Positions 1-9,306 of a stretch of 64,000 nt of DNA are shown piece by piece. Numbering within the stretch: position 1 is the stretch's first letter; each line of letters opens with the position of its first letter. The DNA is from Actinomyces oris (GTDB lineage: Bacteria > Actinomycetota > Actinomycetes > Actinomycetales > Actinomycetaceae), in assembly GCF_001929375.1 (NCBI RefSeq), contig NZ_MSGO01000009.1, positions 1 to 64,000 of the forward strand, read 5' to 3'. The translations under genes were made by a program, and so were the position numbers. Below the pieces are notes generated by a model. That model was not told the DNA's origin, did no database searches, and was given only the letters and a program-made list of their open reading frames with translations.

Positions 1-270
1 AACCGGGCCTGGCTGCGCGCTCACCACATCCGCGCCACGATCCCCGTCAAGGCCGACCAAGCCGCCCACCGCAAGGCCAGGGGCCCACGCGGCGGGCGCC
101 CACCAGCCTTCGACGCCGCCGCCTACAAGGACCGCAACGCCGTGGAACGCGGTTTCAGCCACCTCAAGCACCACCGGGCCCTGGCCACCCGCTACGACAA
201 GCTAGCCGTACGCTACCGAGCAACCATCCACATCGCCAGCATCGACCACTGGCTCAAACGACTTACATAA
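1..270 (+). CDS. IS5-family transposase, C-terminal part (partial at window edge)
   Basis: The first 89 codons are open from base 1 and end in TAA at 268-270; the start lies outside the window. The protein carries the C-terminal DDE-transposase signature of the IS5/IS1182-like class: DRNAVERGFSHLKHHRALATRYDK, written here as DRNAVERGF then the HLK and ATRYDK blocks, with the catalytic Glu in the VERGF motif and the downstream basic residues. It would cut and join IS ends. Whether the full copy is intact cannot be seen. Its stop is only 6 bp from the stop codon of dprA on the other strand. Confidence 0.9.
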   Translation, partial: NRAWLRAHHIRATIPVKADQAAHRKARGPRGGRPPAFDAAAYKDRNAVERGFSHLKHHRALATRYDKLAVRYRATIHIASIDHWLKRLT

Positions 271-280
271 CAGGCCCTAG
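1..280 (+). mobile_element. right end of an IS5-family insertion sequence
   Basis: The transposase stop is followed within 10 bp by aacaggccctag, which looks like an IS5-group terminal repeat (inner-to-outer ...ggccc) next to a CTAG or TAG target duplication. The left end is outside the window, so the repeat and duplication cannot be confirmed. The exact boundary (about 276-280) is inferred. Confidence 0.6.
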
Positions 281-1644
281 TCCCGACCACCTGAGCGGTT
301 CGGGTGGCGTCGCCTCCAGCCGGAGGCGGTGCGCTCCACCTTCCCTGAGAGCTCCAGGATCCCCAGTGCCGATGTGGTCTCCTTCGGGGACAGCCCCGAG
401 GAGCGGACGATGGACTCAGTACTCGCCACGGCCCGGGCCGGCATGGCGTCCAGGACGAGGGAGGCGGCCGGGTCCAGCCCGTCAAGAAGCCCGCCGCCAC
501 TCAGCTCGGGGTCCTGCTCCTTGGCGGCGTCCGCGTCGACGGTGCCCAGGGGCGTCAGCAGCTCCAGGGCGTCGTCGGTGTCGGTGATGCAGACCGCCCC
601 CTTGCGCAGGAGCCGGTGGCATCCGACCGAGGACATGGAGGTCACGGGGCCGGGGACGGCGCCCAGCTGCCTTCCCAGCTCGAGGGCGCGGTGGGCGGTG
701 GACAGGGCGCCCGATCGCCAGGCCGCCTCCACCACGATCGTCGCCCTGGAGATCGCCGCGATGACGCGGTTGCGCGAGACGAACCGGTGGCGGCCCGGTT
801 GACAGCCCGGCGGCACCTCCGCCACCAGTGCCCCGGAGGCGATGACCGCCTCCAGCACCCCGGCGTTTCCCACCGGGTAGAGGCGATCCACTCCCCCGGC
901 GGAGACCGACACGGTTGGTCCCTCCCGCAGTGCCCCGCGGTGCGCGCAGGCATCGATGCCGAAGGCTCCCCCGGAGACGATGAGGCCGCCTTGGGCCGTC
1001 ACCCCTGAGGCCAGGGAGGTGGCGACGCCCTCACCGTAGCGGGTGGAGGCCCGGGCCCCCACCAGGGCCAGGCACAGTCCGCTGGCCGGTCCCACCGGCA
1101 TCCGCTGCTCGCGTACGGGCTGACCGGTGCCCGCGACGCTCTGCGCGTCGTCTCCTGCGTTCCCGGCCTCCCCGCCCCCGAGGCCCTTGTCCTTCAGTTC
1201 CGCGGCGTTGACCAGTAGTGAGGGGTCGCCACGTACCCACAGGCAGAAGGGCGGGTGCTCCAGCTCGTCGAGTCCCGGCGGCCACCAGGACTCCCCCGGG
1301 AGGATGAGGCTCCCACCCAGGCGGTCGAGCACATCGAGCTCGCGGCGGATGTCGAGTCCCTCCAGGCGCGGCGCCCACCGGGCGGCGACCTGAGCCCAGC
1401 AGGCCCTGATGTCACCGTCGCTGGGCATCCCCGGGGGTAGCTGTGGCACCGGCGGGCGTGGGGAGCTGCGCACCTGCCCTGAGGAGTCGACGGCCTCCTC
1501 CAGCAGCCACCTCAGGGCGGGTCCCGGCCCGAGCCGGCCCACCACCATGGCTGCGGTGGCACTGTCGGGCTCGGCCAGACGGGACCAGGTCGCGCGTGCC
1601 AGCGCCGGATCATCGATGTCATATGGAAGTGTTATGGGCGTCAT
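277..1644 (-). CDS. dprA: DNA-processing protein DprA
   Basis: 455-residue DprA/Smf protein. The family binds incoming single-stranded DNA during natural transformation and loads RecA. The Rossmann-like core is clear: LALVGARASTRYG, then SGGAFGIDACAHRGAL, then a SRNRVIAAIS block and GALSTAHRALELGR followed by AVPGPV. A winged-helix C-terminal domain follows (SIVRSSGLSPKE region). The ATG at 1644 was chosen because it overlaps the comM stop (ATGA), implying translational coupling; the reading frame stays open further upstream but runs inside comM. The protein is longer than many DprA (about 290-390) because of a low-complexity Gly/Ala insert before the core. Its stop codon lies at the border of the neighbouring IS element, so the extreme C-terminus may have been altered. 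Confidence 0.95.
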   Translation of the reverse strand: MTPITLPYDIDDPALARATWSRLAEPDSATAAMVVGRLGPGPALRWLLEEAVDSSGQVRSSPRPPVPQLPPGMPSDGDIRACWAQVAARWAPRLEGLDIRRELDVLDRLGGSLILPGESWWPPGLDELEHPPFCLWVRGDPSLLVNAAELKDKGLGGGEAGNAGDDAQSVAGTGQPVREQRMPVGPASGLCLALVGARASTRYGEGVATSLASGVTAQGGLIVSGGAFGIDACAHRGALREGPTVSVSAGGVDRLYPVGNAGVLEAVIASGALVAEVPPGCQPGRHRFVSRNRVIAAISRATIVVEAAWRSGALSTAHRALELGRQLGAVPGPVTSMSSVGCHRLLRKGAVCITDTDDALELLTPLGTVDADAAKEQDPELSGGGLLDGLDPAASLVLDAMPARAVASTESIVRSSGLSPKETTSALGILELSGKVERTASGWRRRHPNRSGGRD

Positions 1645-3212
1645 GGGCGCACTCCTGAGGTTCTCAGGGCCAGGGCGGTCCCGATGTGGGCAAGGGAGAG
1701 AGCCTCGACGCCCTCGAGGTCGGCGAGGGTCCAGGCCAGTCTGAGGACCCGGTCCACCCCGCGCAGGGAGAGGTCGCCGCGTTCGAGGGCGGTCATGAGC
1801 CTGCGGTTGAGCGGAGCGCTGAGTCCGCCGTCGGGGCCTCTGAGGTAGGAGCCGGGCACCTCGGCGTTGAGGCGCCACGGTGTGCCGGCCAGTCTGCGCT
1901 CCGCGGCCCGGCGGGCACGCAGGACGCGCCGGGCCACCGTGGCGCTGGACTCTCCATGGCCGGCAGAAGCGAGATCGGCGGCGCTGACGGCACCGACCTC
2001 GACCTGGATGTCGACCCGGTCCAGCAGTGGACCGGACAGCCGTGAGAAGTAGCGTCGCCGCTGCAAGGAGGTGCAGGTGCACTCCAGGCCGCGGCCGCCG
2101 GCCTTGCCGCAGGGGCAGGGGTTGGCGGCCAGGACGAGCTGGAAGGCGGCCGGGTAGCTTGCGCGTCCGCCCACGCGGTCGATGGTGACCACTCCCGACT
2201 CCAGCGGCTGACGCAGGCAGTCCAGGACTCCCGCACTGAACTCGGGGGCCTCGTCGAGGAAGAGCACGCCGCGGTGAGCCAGGGAGACGTCCCCGGGGCG
2301 GGGCAGGCCGGAGCCGCCTCCGACGACGGCGGCCCGGGTCGCCGTGTGGTGCGGTGCGCGCAACGGCGGCCGGGTGATGAGCCCGCGGGCGGGGTCGAAG
2401 ATGCCTGCCACGGAGTGCAGGGAGGTGACGGTGACGGCATCGGCCTGCTCCAGGGGCGGCAGGATGGAGGGGAGCCTCTCGGCGAGCATGGTCTTGCCCG
2501 TCCCCGGGGGCCCCACCATGATGAGGTGATGGCCCCCGGCGGCGGCGACCTCGAGGGCCTGGCGGGCCTCGTCCTGTCCGACGACGTCAGCCAGGTCCGG
2601 CGGCTCGGCGTCATGGGGCGGGGGCGTGGGGGCATCGTCTGCGGCGGCCTCGGTGATCTGCTCCAGCGCGGCGGCCACGGCCGCGCTCAGGCGTCCTCCG
2701 TAGCGCTCGACGAGCTGGCCGACGTGCCTGACGGCGGTGACCCGGGCACCGGGGACGAGCTCGGCCTCAGCGGCGGCCTCCTGGGCGACGACGATCTCCT
2801 CCACCCCGGCGGCCACCGCGGCCTGGACACTGGGCAGGATGCCGCGCACCGAGTGCACGGAGCCGTCCAGCCCGAGCTCGCCGATGTAGACGGTTCGTCC
2901 CAGGAGCCCGGCCGCGGACCGTCCGAGCCGCCCGCGTGCTCCCAGGACGGCCAGGGCGAGCGCCAGGTCCAGCCCGGTCCCGGTCTTGCGCAGGTCCGCC
3001 GGGGAGAGGTTGACGGTCAGGCGCTGCTCGCCCCAGGTGACGCCGCAGGTGCTCAACGCGGCCCGGACGCGCTCGCGCGACTCGCGCACGGCGGTATCGG
3101 GCAGGCCCACGAGGGTGAACCCGGGCAGGCCCTGGGTGGCGTGAGCCTCGACGTCGACGATGTGTCCGGCCAGCCCGGTCAGCGTGACAGCGAGCGTGCG
3201 CGCTAGCCCCAT
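1641..3212 (-). CDS. comM: ComM/YifB-family Mg-chelatase-like AAA+ ATPase
   Basis: 523-residue YifB/ComM protein, the family of hexameric helicases that promotes branch migration of transforming DNA. The N-terminal ChlI-like domain begins at once (GLPGFTLVGLPDTAVRE about residues 28-45; VNLSPADLRK about 68-76). Walker A is GPPGTGKTM at about 234-242, followed by the sensor-type LFLDEAPEF motif and a CPCG...CTC cysteine cluster, then the C-terminal Mg_chelatase_C region (LSLRGVDRVLRLAWTLADL). It starts with ATG, overlaps the end of yraN by 10 bp and shares ATGA with dprA, so the three form one DNA-uptake operon. Confidence 0.95.
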   Translation of the reverse strand: MGLARTLAVTLTGLAGHIVDVEAHATQGLPGFTLVGLPDTAVRESRERVRAALSTCGVTWGEQRLTVNLSPADLRKTGTGLDLALALAVLGARGRLGRSAAGLLGRTVYIGELGLDGSVHSVRGILPSVQAAVAAGVEEIVVAQEAAAEAELVPGARVTAVRHVGQLVERYGGRLSAAVAAALEQITEAAADDAPTPPPHDAEPPDLADVVGQDEARQALEVAAAGGHHLIMVGPPGTGKTMLAERLPSILPPLEQADAVTVTSLHSVAGIFDPARGLITRPPLRAPHHTATRAAVVGGGSGLPRPGDVSLAHRGVLFLDEAPEFSAGVLDCLRQPLESGVVTIDRVGGRASYPAAFQLVLAANPCPCGKAGGRGLECTCTSLQRRRYFSRLSGPLLDRVDIQVEVGAVSAADLASAGHGESSATVARRVLRARRAAERRLAGTPWRLNAEVPGSYLRGPDGGLSAPLNRRLMTALERGDLSLRGVDRVLRLAWTLADLEGVEALSLAHIGTALALRTSGVRP

Positions 3213-3763
3213 GACGCATCCACCGCCCGGTGGTGGCGCAGCAGCGCAGGACGCGCGTCGCGCAGGAGGATGGAGACCACGTCGAGGCGCATGCCGGCGT
3301 GCGGCGGGGTCTCATGGGTGCTCGCCCAGGCGGCCGCCAGGGCACGCAGTCGGGCGACCTTGCGGGAGTCGACGGCGGCCGCCGGTGGCCCCTGGCGCAG
3401 GGAGCTGCGGGTCTTTACCTCAACGATGACGAGCCTCGGTCCTGCCCACGCCTCTGCGGGGTCGGCGACGCGCGCGCTGCCCGGCTCGTGGTGCGCCGGA
3501 GCCGGCTCCAGGGCGATGATGTCGAGCTCTCCGCGCAGGCCGTGGTCCGGGCGCCAGTTGCGCTCCAGGATCTTCCAGCCGATGTCCCCCAGGTAGGTGG
3601 CGGCGAGGTCCTCCCCGCACCGCCCGGTGCTCTGGCGGGAGGCCCCTGCGCGAGCGGCTCCTGCGCCACCCGGGCCCCGGGCGGGCGGCGTGGGCCCGTG
3701 ATCGCCGCATCTGGCTGCGATCACCGTTCGTCCCCTTGTGGCTGCTGCGACCTGGTCGGTCAT
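3203..3763 (-). CDS. YraN family (UPF0102) endonuclease-like protein
   Basis: 186 residues. It has the UPF0102 pattern GRCGEDLAATYLGDIGWKIL, the catalytic-type GELDIIAL segment and VIVEVKTRSS, i.e. the E-x(n)-D-ExK restriction-endonuclease-like fold. The biochemical role is not settled; family members sit beside comM/dprA or rnhB in many actinobacteria. I chose the ATG at 3763 because GGAGGTGAT lies 6-8 bases upstream; a GTG six codons earlier has no ribosome-binding site. The N-terminal 50 residues are Ala/Gly/Pro-rich and poorly conserved. It overlaps comM by 10 bp. Confidence 0.88.
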   Translation of the reverse strand: MTDQVAAATRGRTVIAARCGDHGPTPPARGPGGAGAARAGASRQSTGRCGEDLAATYLGDIGWKILERNWRPDHGLRGELDIIALEPAPAHHEPGSARVADPAEAWAGPRLVIVEVKTRSSLRQGPPAAAVDSRKVARLRALAAAWASTHETPPHAGMRLDVVSILLRDARPALLRHHRAVDASWG

Positions 3764-3926
3764 CCCGATCACCTCCGCCACTAGCGTGAGGCCGGATCAG
3801 CCGGTGCGCGTCACGGTCCCGTCGGCCCTGTGGACGGCGCTGTCAGAAGACGACCTGTGGCCCCCGGCGAGCGGGGACGGCCAGCGGAACGGAGCCGTCA
3901 GAGGCGGCGCAGCATCGGGAAGGCGG

Positions 3927-4235
3927 TCAGGAGGAGGGGATGTCCATCTCGAGCTTGGTGAGCTCCTCGACGTTGACGTCCTTGAAGGTGACGACGTGGA
4001 CGGACTTGACGAACCGGGAGGCTCGGTAGATGTCCCACACCCAGGCGTCCTCGAGGGTCAGCTCGAAGAAGACCTCCCCGCCACTGGTGCGTACCTGGAC
4101 GTCAACGGCATTGGCCAGGTAGAACCGCCGTTCGGTCTCCACCACGTAGGAGAACAGGGAGGCGACGTCGCGGTACTCCCGGTACAGCGAGAGCTCCAGC
4201 TCGTTCTCATAGGACTCGAGGTCTTCTGCGCTCAC
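3927..4235 (-). CDS. DUF2469 domain-containing protein
   Basis: 102 residues, acidic, a full-length match to the actinobacterial DUF2469 family: it opens with SAEDLESYENELELSLYREY and ends with the acidic LTKLEMDIPSS tail. No catalytic motif is known and its function is undetermined. It uses a GTG start. It lies between rnhB and yraN, the standard actinobacterial position, with about 95 bp to rnhB and 160 bp to yraN. Confidence 0.92.
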   Translation of the reverse strand: MSAEDLESYENELELSLYREYRDVASLFSYVVETERRFYLANAVDVQVRTSGGEVFFELTLEDAWVWDIYRASRFVKSVHVVTFKDVNVEELTKLEMDIPSS

Positions 4236-4328
4236 CGGGCCATCATGCCTGCCCGCAGCCGCTGGAGGCGGCAGGCGACGGGGGCGAGTCGGCCCTGCCC
4301 GCGAGTCGCTCCGGGCCTGGCGGCCGCG

Positions 4329-5063
4329 TCAGACGGCGCCTCGGTCGTGGCGCTGTTCCAGGCCGGGCAGGTGCCAGCTGCGTCGATGCTGGTCGCTGGC
4401 CCCCAGGGCGGTGAGTCCCCGGATGTGGGCCGGTGAGGCGTAGCCCTTGTTGGAGGCCCACCCGTAGCCGGGGTCGTCGAGATCGGCCATGAGGCGGTCG
4501 CGTTCGACCTTGGCCAGGACACTGGCGGCGGCGACGACGACGCACCGGGCGTCGGCCTTGACCTCCATACGCACCGGCGGGACGGCAGGAGCCCCGGCGG
4601 GCTCGGGAGCAGGCTCAGGGAGGTGTCCGCCCTCCAGGGCGGTGAGCAGGTCGGGCTGAGGCGCGGTGAGCCAGTCGGCCACGCCGTCGAGGATGATGAC
4701 GTCGGGGGCGTGGCCGCGCTCAGCGACCTGCTGCAGGGCCCGCAGACCCGCCATTCTCAAGGCTCCGACGATGCCGTGCTCATCGATCTCAGCGGGTGAG
4801 GCGTGGGCGACGGCGTGGTCCACGAGCCAGTCGCGCACAGGATCCACCAGGCCTGTTCGGGCCCGGGCCGTCAGCTGCTTGGAGTCGGCGAGCCCCTCGG
4901 GGAAGTCGTCATCGGTGCACCGCGCCACGATCGCCAGCCCGACGCTGACCGGTCCGGCCAGGGCCCCGCGACCGACCTCGTCCAGACCGCCGACGTGGTC
5001 GTGGGTCTCCAGCAGTGCCTTCTCCAGACGCCGGTCGGGGCGGGTGCGTCCCCGAGGACTCAC
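4329..5063 (-). CDS. rnhB: ribonuclease HII
   Basis: 244-residue RNase HII, which cuts RNA strands of RNA-DNA hybrids and starts removal of misincorporated ribonucleotides. The active-site DE-x-GRG motif is GLDEVGRGALAGP at about residues 26-38 (D28 and E29 catalytic), followed by DSKQLTARAR, the third acidic residue in IILDGVADWL, and KADARCVVVAAASVLAKVERD. It starts at a GTG that overlaps the lepB stop (GTGA) with GGGGAG upstream. A Pro/Ala-rich insert of about 30 residues before KADA makes it longer than the usual 200-220. Confidence 0.95.
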   Translation of the reverse strand: MSPRGRTRPDRRLEKALLETHDHVGGLDEVGRGALAGPVSVGLAIVARCTDDDFPEGLADSKQLTARARTGLVDPVRDWLVDHAVAHASPAEIDEHGIVGALRMAGLRALQQVAERGHAPDVIILDGVADWLTAPQPDLLTALEGGHLPEPAPEPAGAPAVPPVRMEVKADARCVVVAAASVLAKVERDRLMADLDDPGYGWASNKGYASPAHIRGLTALGASDQHRRSWHLPGLEQRHDRGAV

Positions 5064-6274
5064 CTCGTTCTCCCCGGAGCCTGCCCCTGGTCGGCCATGC
5101 CGCCGGAGGCGTCCGGAACGTCGGCTGCCCCACCGGGCACAGTCCGTGGGGCCTCGTCGTTGCCGTGCCCCTCACTGGCAGCGCCGGCGTCCTCGGAGCT
5201 GCTGCCCTCGGCGGTCTGCGAGGGCACCTCCTCCTCAGAAGCCGTCTCCCCGTCGCCTGTCGGAGCGGCCGGAGGCGAGGGCGGTGCGGGCGGCGTCGCC
5301 TCTCGCGCAGGGACGTCTGAGAAGACGCGCTCCCCTCCGTCCAAGAGCCCCCACCGGCTCAGATGCGTCCACTGGAAGACCACCCTGGCCACCCCGACCA
5401 CGTTCTTGAGCGGCACGAAGCCGCCATGGGCGTCGTCGCGGTGGTAGCGGGAGTCGGCCGAGTTGCTGCGGTTGTCCCCCATGACCCACACGTACCCCTG
5501 GGGGACGGTGACATCGAAGGAGGTCAGGGACGGGGACTGACCGTCCTTGACGTAGGTCTCCTTGACCGCGACGCCGTTAACGGTCAAGGACCCCTTCCCG
5601 TCGGCGACCACATGGTCGCCGCCGACACCGATGACCCGCTTGACGAGGTGATGGCCGGTGTTCTCCGGCAGAAGGTTCACTGAGACCATGATCCTCTGGG
5701 AGACACCGCGCAGCCCTGTCGGCTCCTTGATGTGAAGCCAGTCGTCAGGATCGGTGAAGACGATGACGTCGCCCCGTTCGACGTCGTCGGAGCCGTACAT
5801 GGGGACCGCGACCTTGTCCCCGTCACGCAGGGTGCGTTCCATGGAGCCCGAGGGGATCTCGTAGATCTGGACGACGTAGGCCCGTAGCAGAGCCGGTACC
5901 AGGATGACGACTACCACGACGAGCACCAGCCTGATCACCCGCTGGTACAGGGAGCTGGTCTGCGGCGGGGGGATGGCGGGGGCCACCTGCCGGCGGGGTT
6001 GGATGGAGGGGGGCAGCTCGGTGAGCTCGTCACCGGGCTCGGCGTCGGGGTCGATGAACGGGTCGTAGTCCCACTCGTCGCTGTCGTCGACCGGGGCCGG
6101 TTTCGGATCCTCTCCGGCGGTCTCAGGAGCCGTGAGACTCTCCTGGGGGGAGTCCGCGGACGGAGAGCTGCAGGCCGGTGTGATCGCAGACCTGGAGGTC
6201 CGACCGATCTGAGAGGGATCGGCCTGCTTCAGGTCCAGCCCGACGTCGTCGGCCCCTTCCTGCGCCGGTCTCAC
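5060..6274 (-). CDS. lepB: signal peptidase I (first of two)
   Basis: 404-residue S26A signal peptidase that removes signal peptides from secreted proteins at the outer membrane face. The catalytic Ser is in EIPSGSMERT (Ser144) and the Lys in HHLVKRVIG (Lys212); GDNRSNSADSR is box E. One transmembrane segment precedes the Ser (about 112-134). The GTG at 6274 has AAGGAG five bases upstream; an ATG 15 codons earlier has none. Two features are unusual: a 110-residue acidic, Pro-rich cytoplasmic N-terminus and a 90-residue disordered acidic C-terminal tail after the catalytic domain. It lies between rplS and rnhB, the usual actinobacterial lepB site. Confidence 0.95.
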   Translation of the reverse strand: MRPAQEGADDVGLDLKQADPSQIGRTSRSAITPACSSPSADSPQESLTAPETAGEDPKPAPVDDSDEWDYDPFIDPDAEPGDELTELPPSIQPRRQVAPAIPPPQTSSLYQRVIRLVLVVVVVILVPALLRAYVVQIYEIPSGSMERTLRDGDKVAVPMYGSDDVERGDVIVFTDPDDWLHIKEPTGLRGVSQRIMVSVNLLPENTGHHLVKRVIGVGGDHVVADGKGSLTVNGVAVKETYVKDGQSPSLTSFDVTVPQGYVWVMGDNRSNSADSRYHRDDAHGGFVPLKNVVGVARVVFQWTHLSRWGLLDGGERVFSDVPAREATPPAPPSPPAAPTGDGETASEEEVPSQTAEGSSSEDAGAASEGHGNDEAPRTVPGGAADVPDASGGMADQGQAPGRTR

Positions 6275-6385
6275 CGTGCTCCTTCCCCGGATGTGATGGG
6301 CATGGGTCCACCGCTGCACGGCGGTGGGAGATGGCGAGCGCCCGGAACCCGTGGGCTCCGGGCGCCGCCTCGAGAGTGCAGGCGC

Positions 6386-6733
6386 TCAGTCCTCGCGACG
6401 CTCCTTGATCTTGGCGGCCTTACCGCGCAGGTTGCGCAGGTAGTAGAGCTTGGCACGGCGCACCTGGCCCCGGGTGACGACCTCGATCTTCTCGATGGAG
6501 GGCGTGTGGACGGGGAAGGTTCGCTCGACGCCGACGCCGAAGGAGACCTTGCGGATGGTGAAGGTCTCCGAGACGCCGCCGCCCTGGCGCGCGATGACGA
6601 CGCCCTGGAAGACCTGGACGCGGGTGCGGGATCCCTCAACGACCTTGACGTGGACCTTGAGGGTGTCACCCGGGCGGAAGGAGGGGATGTCGTCGCGCAG
6701 TGATGCGGCGTTGATCTCGTCGATCAGGTTCAT
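6386..6733 (-). CDS. rplS: 50S ribosomal protein L19
   Basis: 115 residues, the normal size. The protein opens with [18 protein letters not shown] and carries the family core [29 protein letters not shown] and [16 protein letters not shown]. It sits at the 30S-50S interface. I chose the ATG at 6733 because most L19 proteins begin at MNL and GGAGAG lies just upstream; a GTG four codons earlier is possible. It is flanked on both sides by signal peptidase genes. Confidence 0.97.
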   Translation of the reverse strand: MNLIDEINAASLRDDIPSFRPGDTLKVHVKVVEGSRTRVQVFQGVVIARQGGGVSETFTIRKVSFGVGVERTFPVHTPSIEKIEVVTRGQVRRAKLYYLRNLRGKAAKIKERRED

Positions 6734-6976
6734 GTTTCTCTCCACACCCGTGCCACTGGTCAGGAGTGCTGGTTCGGCGGCGCCGCGCCGTACGGGGCAG
6801 CGCCGGAGGCGGACGCTCCTGGGCTCCTTCGAAGCGGCCGCCTCCCCAGTGGCAGAGGAACCGCAGGACCCAAGTGCCCGCTCAGTTTGCCACAGGCTCA
6901 GTCCACGGACGAGTGCGTCAGCCTCGACGTGCCTGAGTTCACGCCTTTCTCACGTCCCAGCACGCATCCGGGGCGT

Positions 6977-7891
6977 TCAGTTCCCGGAGCCCGCCAGCGT
7001 GCTCGCCGGGGCGGGCGCGGCCGCTCCGCTGGGCAGCGCCGTCGGGGTGGACGTCGGCTCGGGGACCTGGGAGAAGACTGCGTGTCCGGAGGTGAGGCTG
7101 GACCAGTGGGAGTAGGGCCACACGACGTTCTTGGCGACACCGACGACGTTGCCCAGGGGCACGAAGCCGCGGTGGACGTCGTTCTGGTGGTAGCGGGAGT
7201 CCGAGGAGTTGGAGCGGTTGTCGCCCATGACCCAGATGTAGCCCTCGGGAACGGTGATGTCGAAGGCGACCTCGGAGGCCGACCGGCCGGGCTTGAGGTA
7301 GTTCTCATGGAGCTCGACGCCGTTGACGGTCAAGGAGCCCTTCCCGTCGGCGACGACGTGGTCACCGGGCATCCCGATGACCCGCTTGATGAGGTGGTGG
7401 CCTGCGTTCTGGGGGAAGATGCGGATCGCGACGAGGAAGTCCTGCGCGGCGCCTTGCAGACCGGTGGGCTCCTGGGTCGTCAGCCAGTGGTCCGGGTCGG
7501 TGAAGACGACGACGTCGCCCCGGCTGACCTTGTCGGAGTCGTACATCGTCACGGTGACGCGGTCGCCCTCGTTGAGGGTGTTCTCCATCGACCCCGACGG
7601 GATGGTGAAGCTCTGGATGATGAAGGTGCGGATGAGGGCGATGATCACCACGGCGACGACCAGGTAGGACAGGGTGATGCCCCACTGCTTGAGACGAAAG
7701 ATGATCCGCTCCCCCACAGAGGCCGGCTCAGCGTCCTCGGTGGCCCCGGCCTTGTCCTTGTGGGTGCGGCCCTTGTGCTGGTGGTCGTTCCGGCGGTCAT
7801 TGTCGACCCGCAGGTGCTTGCCCGAGGTCACTTCCTCATCCGTCTCATCATGGATCCTGCCCTGAGGGTTCTGGTCGGGTCCGCTGCTCAT
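6977..7891 (-). CDS. lepB: signal peptidase I (second of two)
   Basis: 304-residue S26A signal peptidase, a paralogue of the lepB on the other side of rplS. Ser101 ([10 protein letters not shown]) and Lys169 (HHLIKRVIG) form the catalytic dyad; [13 protein letters not shown] is box E. A basic, His-rich cytoplasmic N-terminus of about 70 residues precedes a single membrane helix (about 72-93). It starts at an ATG overlapping the trmD stop (ATGA), with GGAGAAGG inside the end of trmD. In Actinomyces oris two neighbouring LepB enzymes are known and the second serves pilin processing; whether this one is that orthologue is inferred from position only. Confidence 0.94.
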   Translation of the reverse strand: MSSGPDQNPQGRIHDETDEEVTSGKHLRVDNDRRNDHQHKGRTHKDKAGATEDAEPASVGERIIFRLKQWGITLSYLVVAVVIIALIRTFIIQSFTIPSGSMENTLNEGDRVTVTMYDSDKVSRGDVVVFTDPDHWLTTQEPTGLQGAAQDFLVAIRIFPQNAGHHLIKRVIGMPGDHVVADGKGSLTVNGVELHENYLKPGRSASEVAFDITVPEGYIWVMGDNRSNSSDSRYHQNDVHRGFVPLGNVVGVAKNVVWPYSHWSSLTSGHAVFSQVPEPTSTPTALPSGAAAPAPASTLAGSGN

Positions 7892-9306
7892 AGGCCTTCT
7901 CCTGTCCGCCGGGTCATGACGACGTCGTGGGCGTCCTGGCCACCGACGTTGTAGGTGCGGGTGCCGACCTGGCGGAAGCCGGCCCGCTTGTAGGCCTTCT
8001 GGGCGCGTTTGTTGGTGACGTGGGTGCCGAGCCAGAGCAGGTCCGTTCCGTGGGCGGCGGCCTGGCGTATCACGGCGTCCATGAGCGCGGGGGTGAGTCC
8101 GGATCCCCTCATGGTGGCGTCGACGTACATCTTGGACAGCTCGCCGACGATCTGTCCTCCGTCGGCCCGCACGCAGGCGGGGCGGGGGTCGATCCCGTGG
8201 GGCTGCTCGCCGTCGGAGTCGGCCTCCTCGCGCAGCACCGCGGCGTAGCCGACCAGCGCCGGAGCGGTGCGCGCACCCACCTCCCCCTCGAGGTGGCAGT
8301 GCCGTGCTGACGGAGGCTCGAGCAGCTCGGCGACGACGAGGTCGACGCGGTCGTCTCCGGCCCAGGTGGTGAACAGCTCGGGAACAAGCGTGGTGGCGAT
8401 GTGCCTGTCAAGGGACTCGGGGTCGATGACGTTGCCGCAGGCATCGGGGAAGGTGCGGGCGGCGAGGGCGGCCAGGGCGTGGGCGTCGTCGGCGGTGGCG
8501 TTGCGAAGGCGCACCGGAACCGGGTGCTCCTCCCCGGCCGGGACGGCCCAGCCCTGGGAGGCCAGGATCGCGCGGTCCTCACGATCCAGGCCGGCGGGGT
8601 CCAGGGCCTGGATCATGTCGGGTCGGCGCTCGACGGTGCGGGTGATGGACTGGTTCCGTCTCACTCGGGCGATACGGCCGTGGTCACCGGAGAGCAGGAC
8701 GGGGTCGATCTGGAGTCCGCGCCACCGGGTGGGGCGGGTGTGGACGGGGTACTCCAGCAGGCCGGAGGCTCCGTGGGACTCCTCGACCAGCGACTCGGGG
8801 TTGCCCAGGACCCCGGGCAGGAGCCGGGCGATGGCCTCGATCATGACAATGGCGGCGACCTCTCCCCCGTTGAGCACGTAGTCGCCGATGCTCAGCTCGC
8901 GCACCTCGATACCGTGGGAGGCGTAGTGCTCGGGCACGCGCGCGTCGATGCCCTCGTAGCGGCCGCAGGCGAAGACCAGGCGGTCGGCGCCGGCCAGGTC
9001 CTCGGCGGTGCGCTGGGTGAAGACCTCCCCCGAGGGGGTGGGGACGACGAGGACCTGACGGCCCTCACCGGGGGCGTCCGCGGCGAGCACCTCATCGAGG
9101 GCCTCGCCCCACACGTCGGGTTTCATGACCATGCCGGCCCCACCGCCCAGGGGTGTGTCGTCAACGGTGCGATGGCGGTCGTGGGCGTGGTCGCGCAGGT
9201 CGTGGACGTGCAGGTCGAGGGGGCCGCGGTCGGCTGCCTTCCCGATGAGAGAGAGGTCGAGGACCTTGAGGTAGTCGGGGAAGATGGTGACGACGTCGAT
9301 CCTCAC
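7888..9306 (-). CDS. trmD: tRNA (guanine-N1)-methyltransferase TrmD fused to a GNAT acetyltransferase domain
   Basis: 472 residues, about 200 more than a normal TrmD. Residues 1-260 are a full Trm[26 protein letters not shown] and the knot motif [12 protein letters not shown], for m1G37 methylation of tRNA with S-adenosylmethionine. Residues about 265-472 (from [16 protein letters not shown]) are a GNAT acetyltransferase domain with the acetyl-CoA loop [19 protein letters not shown] and a C-terminal [17 protein letters not shown] typical of N-acetyltransferases. The frame is continuous through the linker. GTG start, GTGA overlap with rimM and ATGA overlap with lepB. The acetyltransferase substrate is unknown. 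Confidence 0.93.
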   Translation of the reverse strand: MRIDVVTIFPDYLKVLDLSLIGKAADRGPLDLHVHDLRDHAHDRHRTVDDTPLGGGAGMVMKPDVWGEALDEVLAADAPGEGRQVLVVPTPSGEVFTQRTAEDLAGADRLVFACGRYEGIDARVPEHYASHGIEVRELSIGDYVLNGGEVAAIVMIEAIARLLPGVLGNPESLVEESHGASGLLEYPVHTRPTRWRGLQIDPVLLSGDHGRIARVRRNQSITRTVERRPDMIQALDPAGLDREDRAILASQGWAVPAGEEHPVPVRLRNATADDAHALAALAARTFPDACGNVIDPESLDRHIATTLVPELFTTWAGDDRVDLVVAELLEPPSARHCHLEGEVGARTAPALVGYAAVLREEADSDGEQPHGIDPRPACVRADGGQIVGELSKMYVDATMRGSGLTPALMDAVIRQAAAHGTDLLWLGTHVTNKRAQKAYKRAGFRQVGTRTYNVGGQDAHDVVMTRRTGEGL

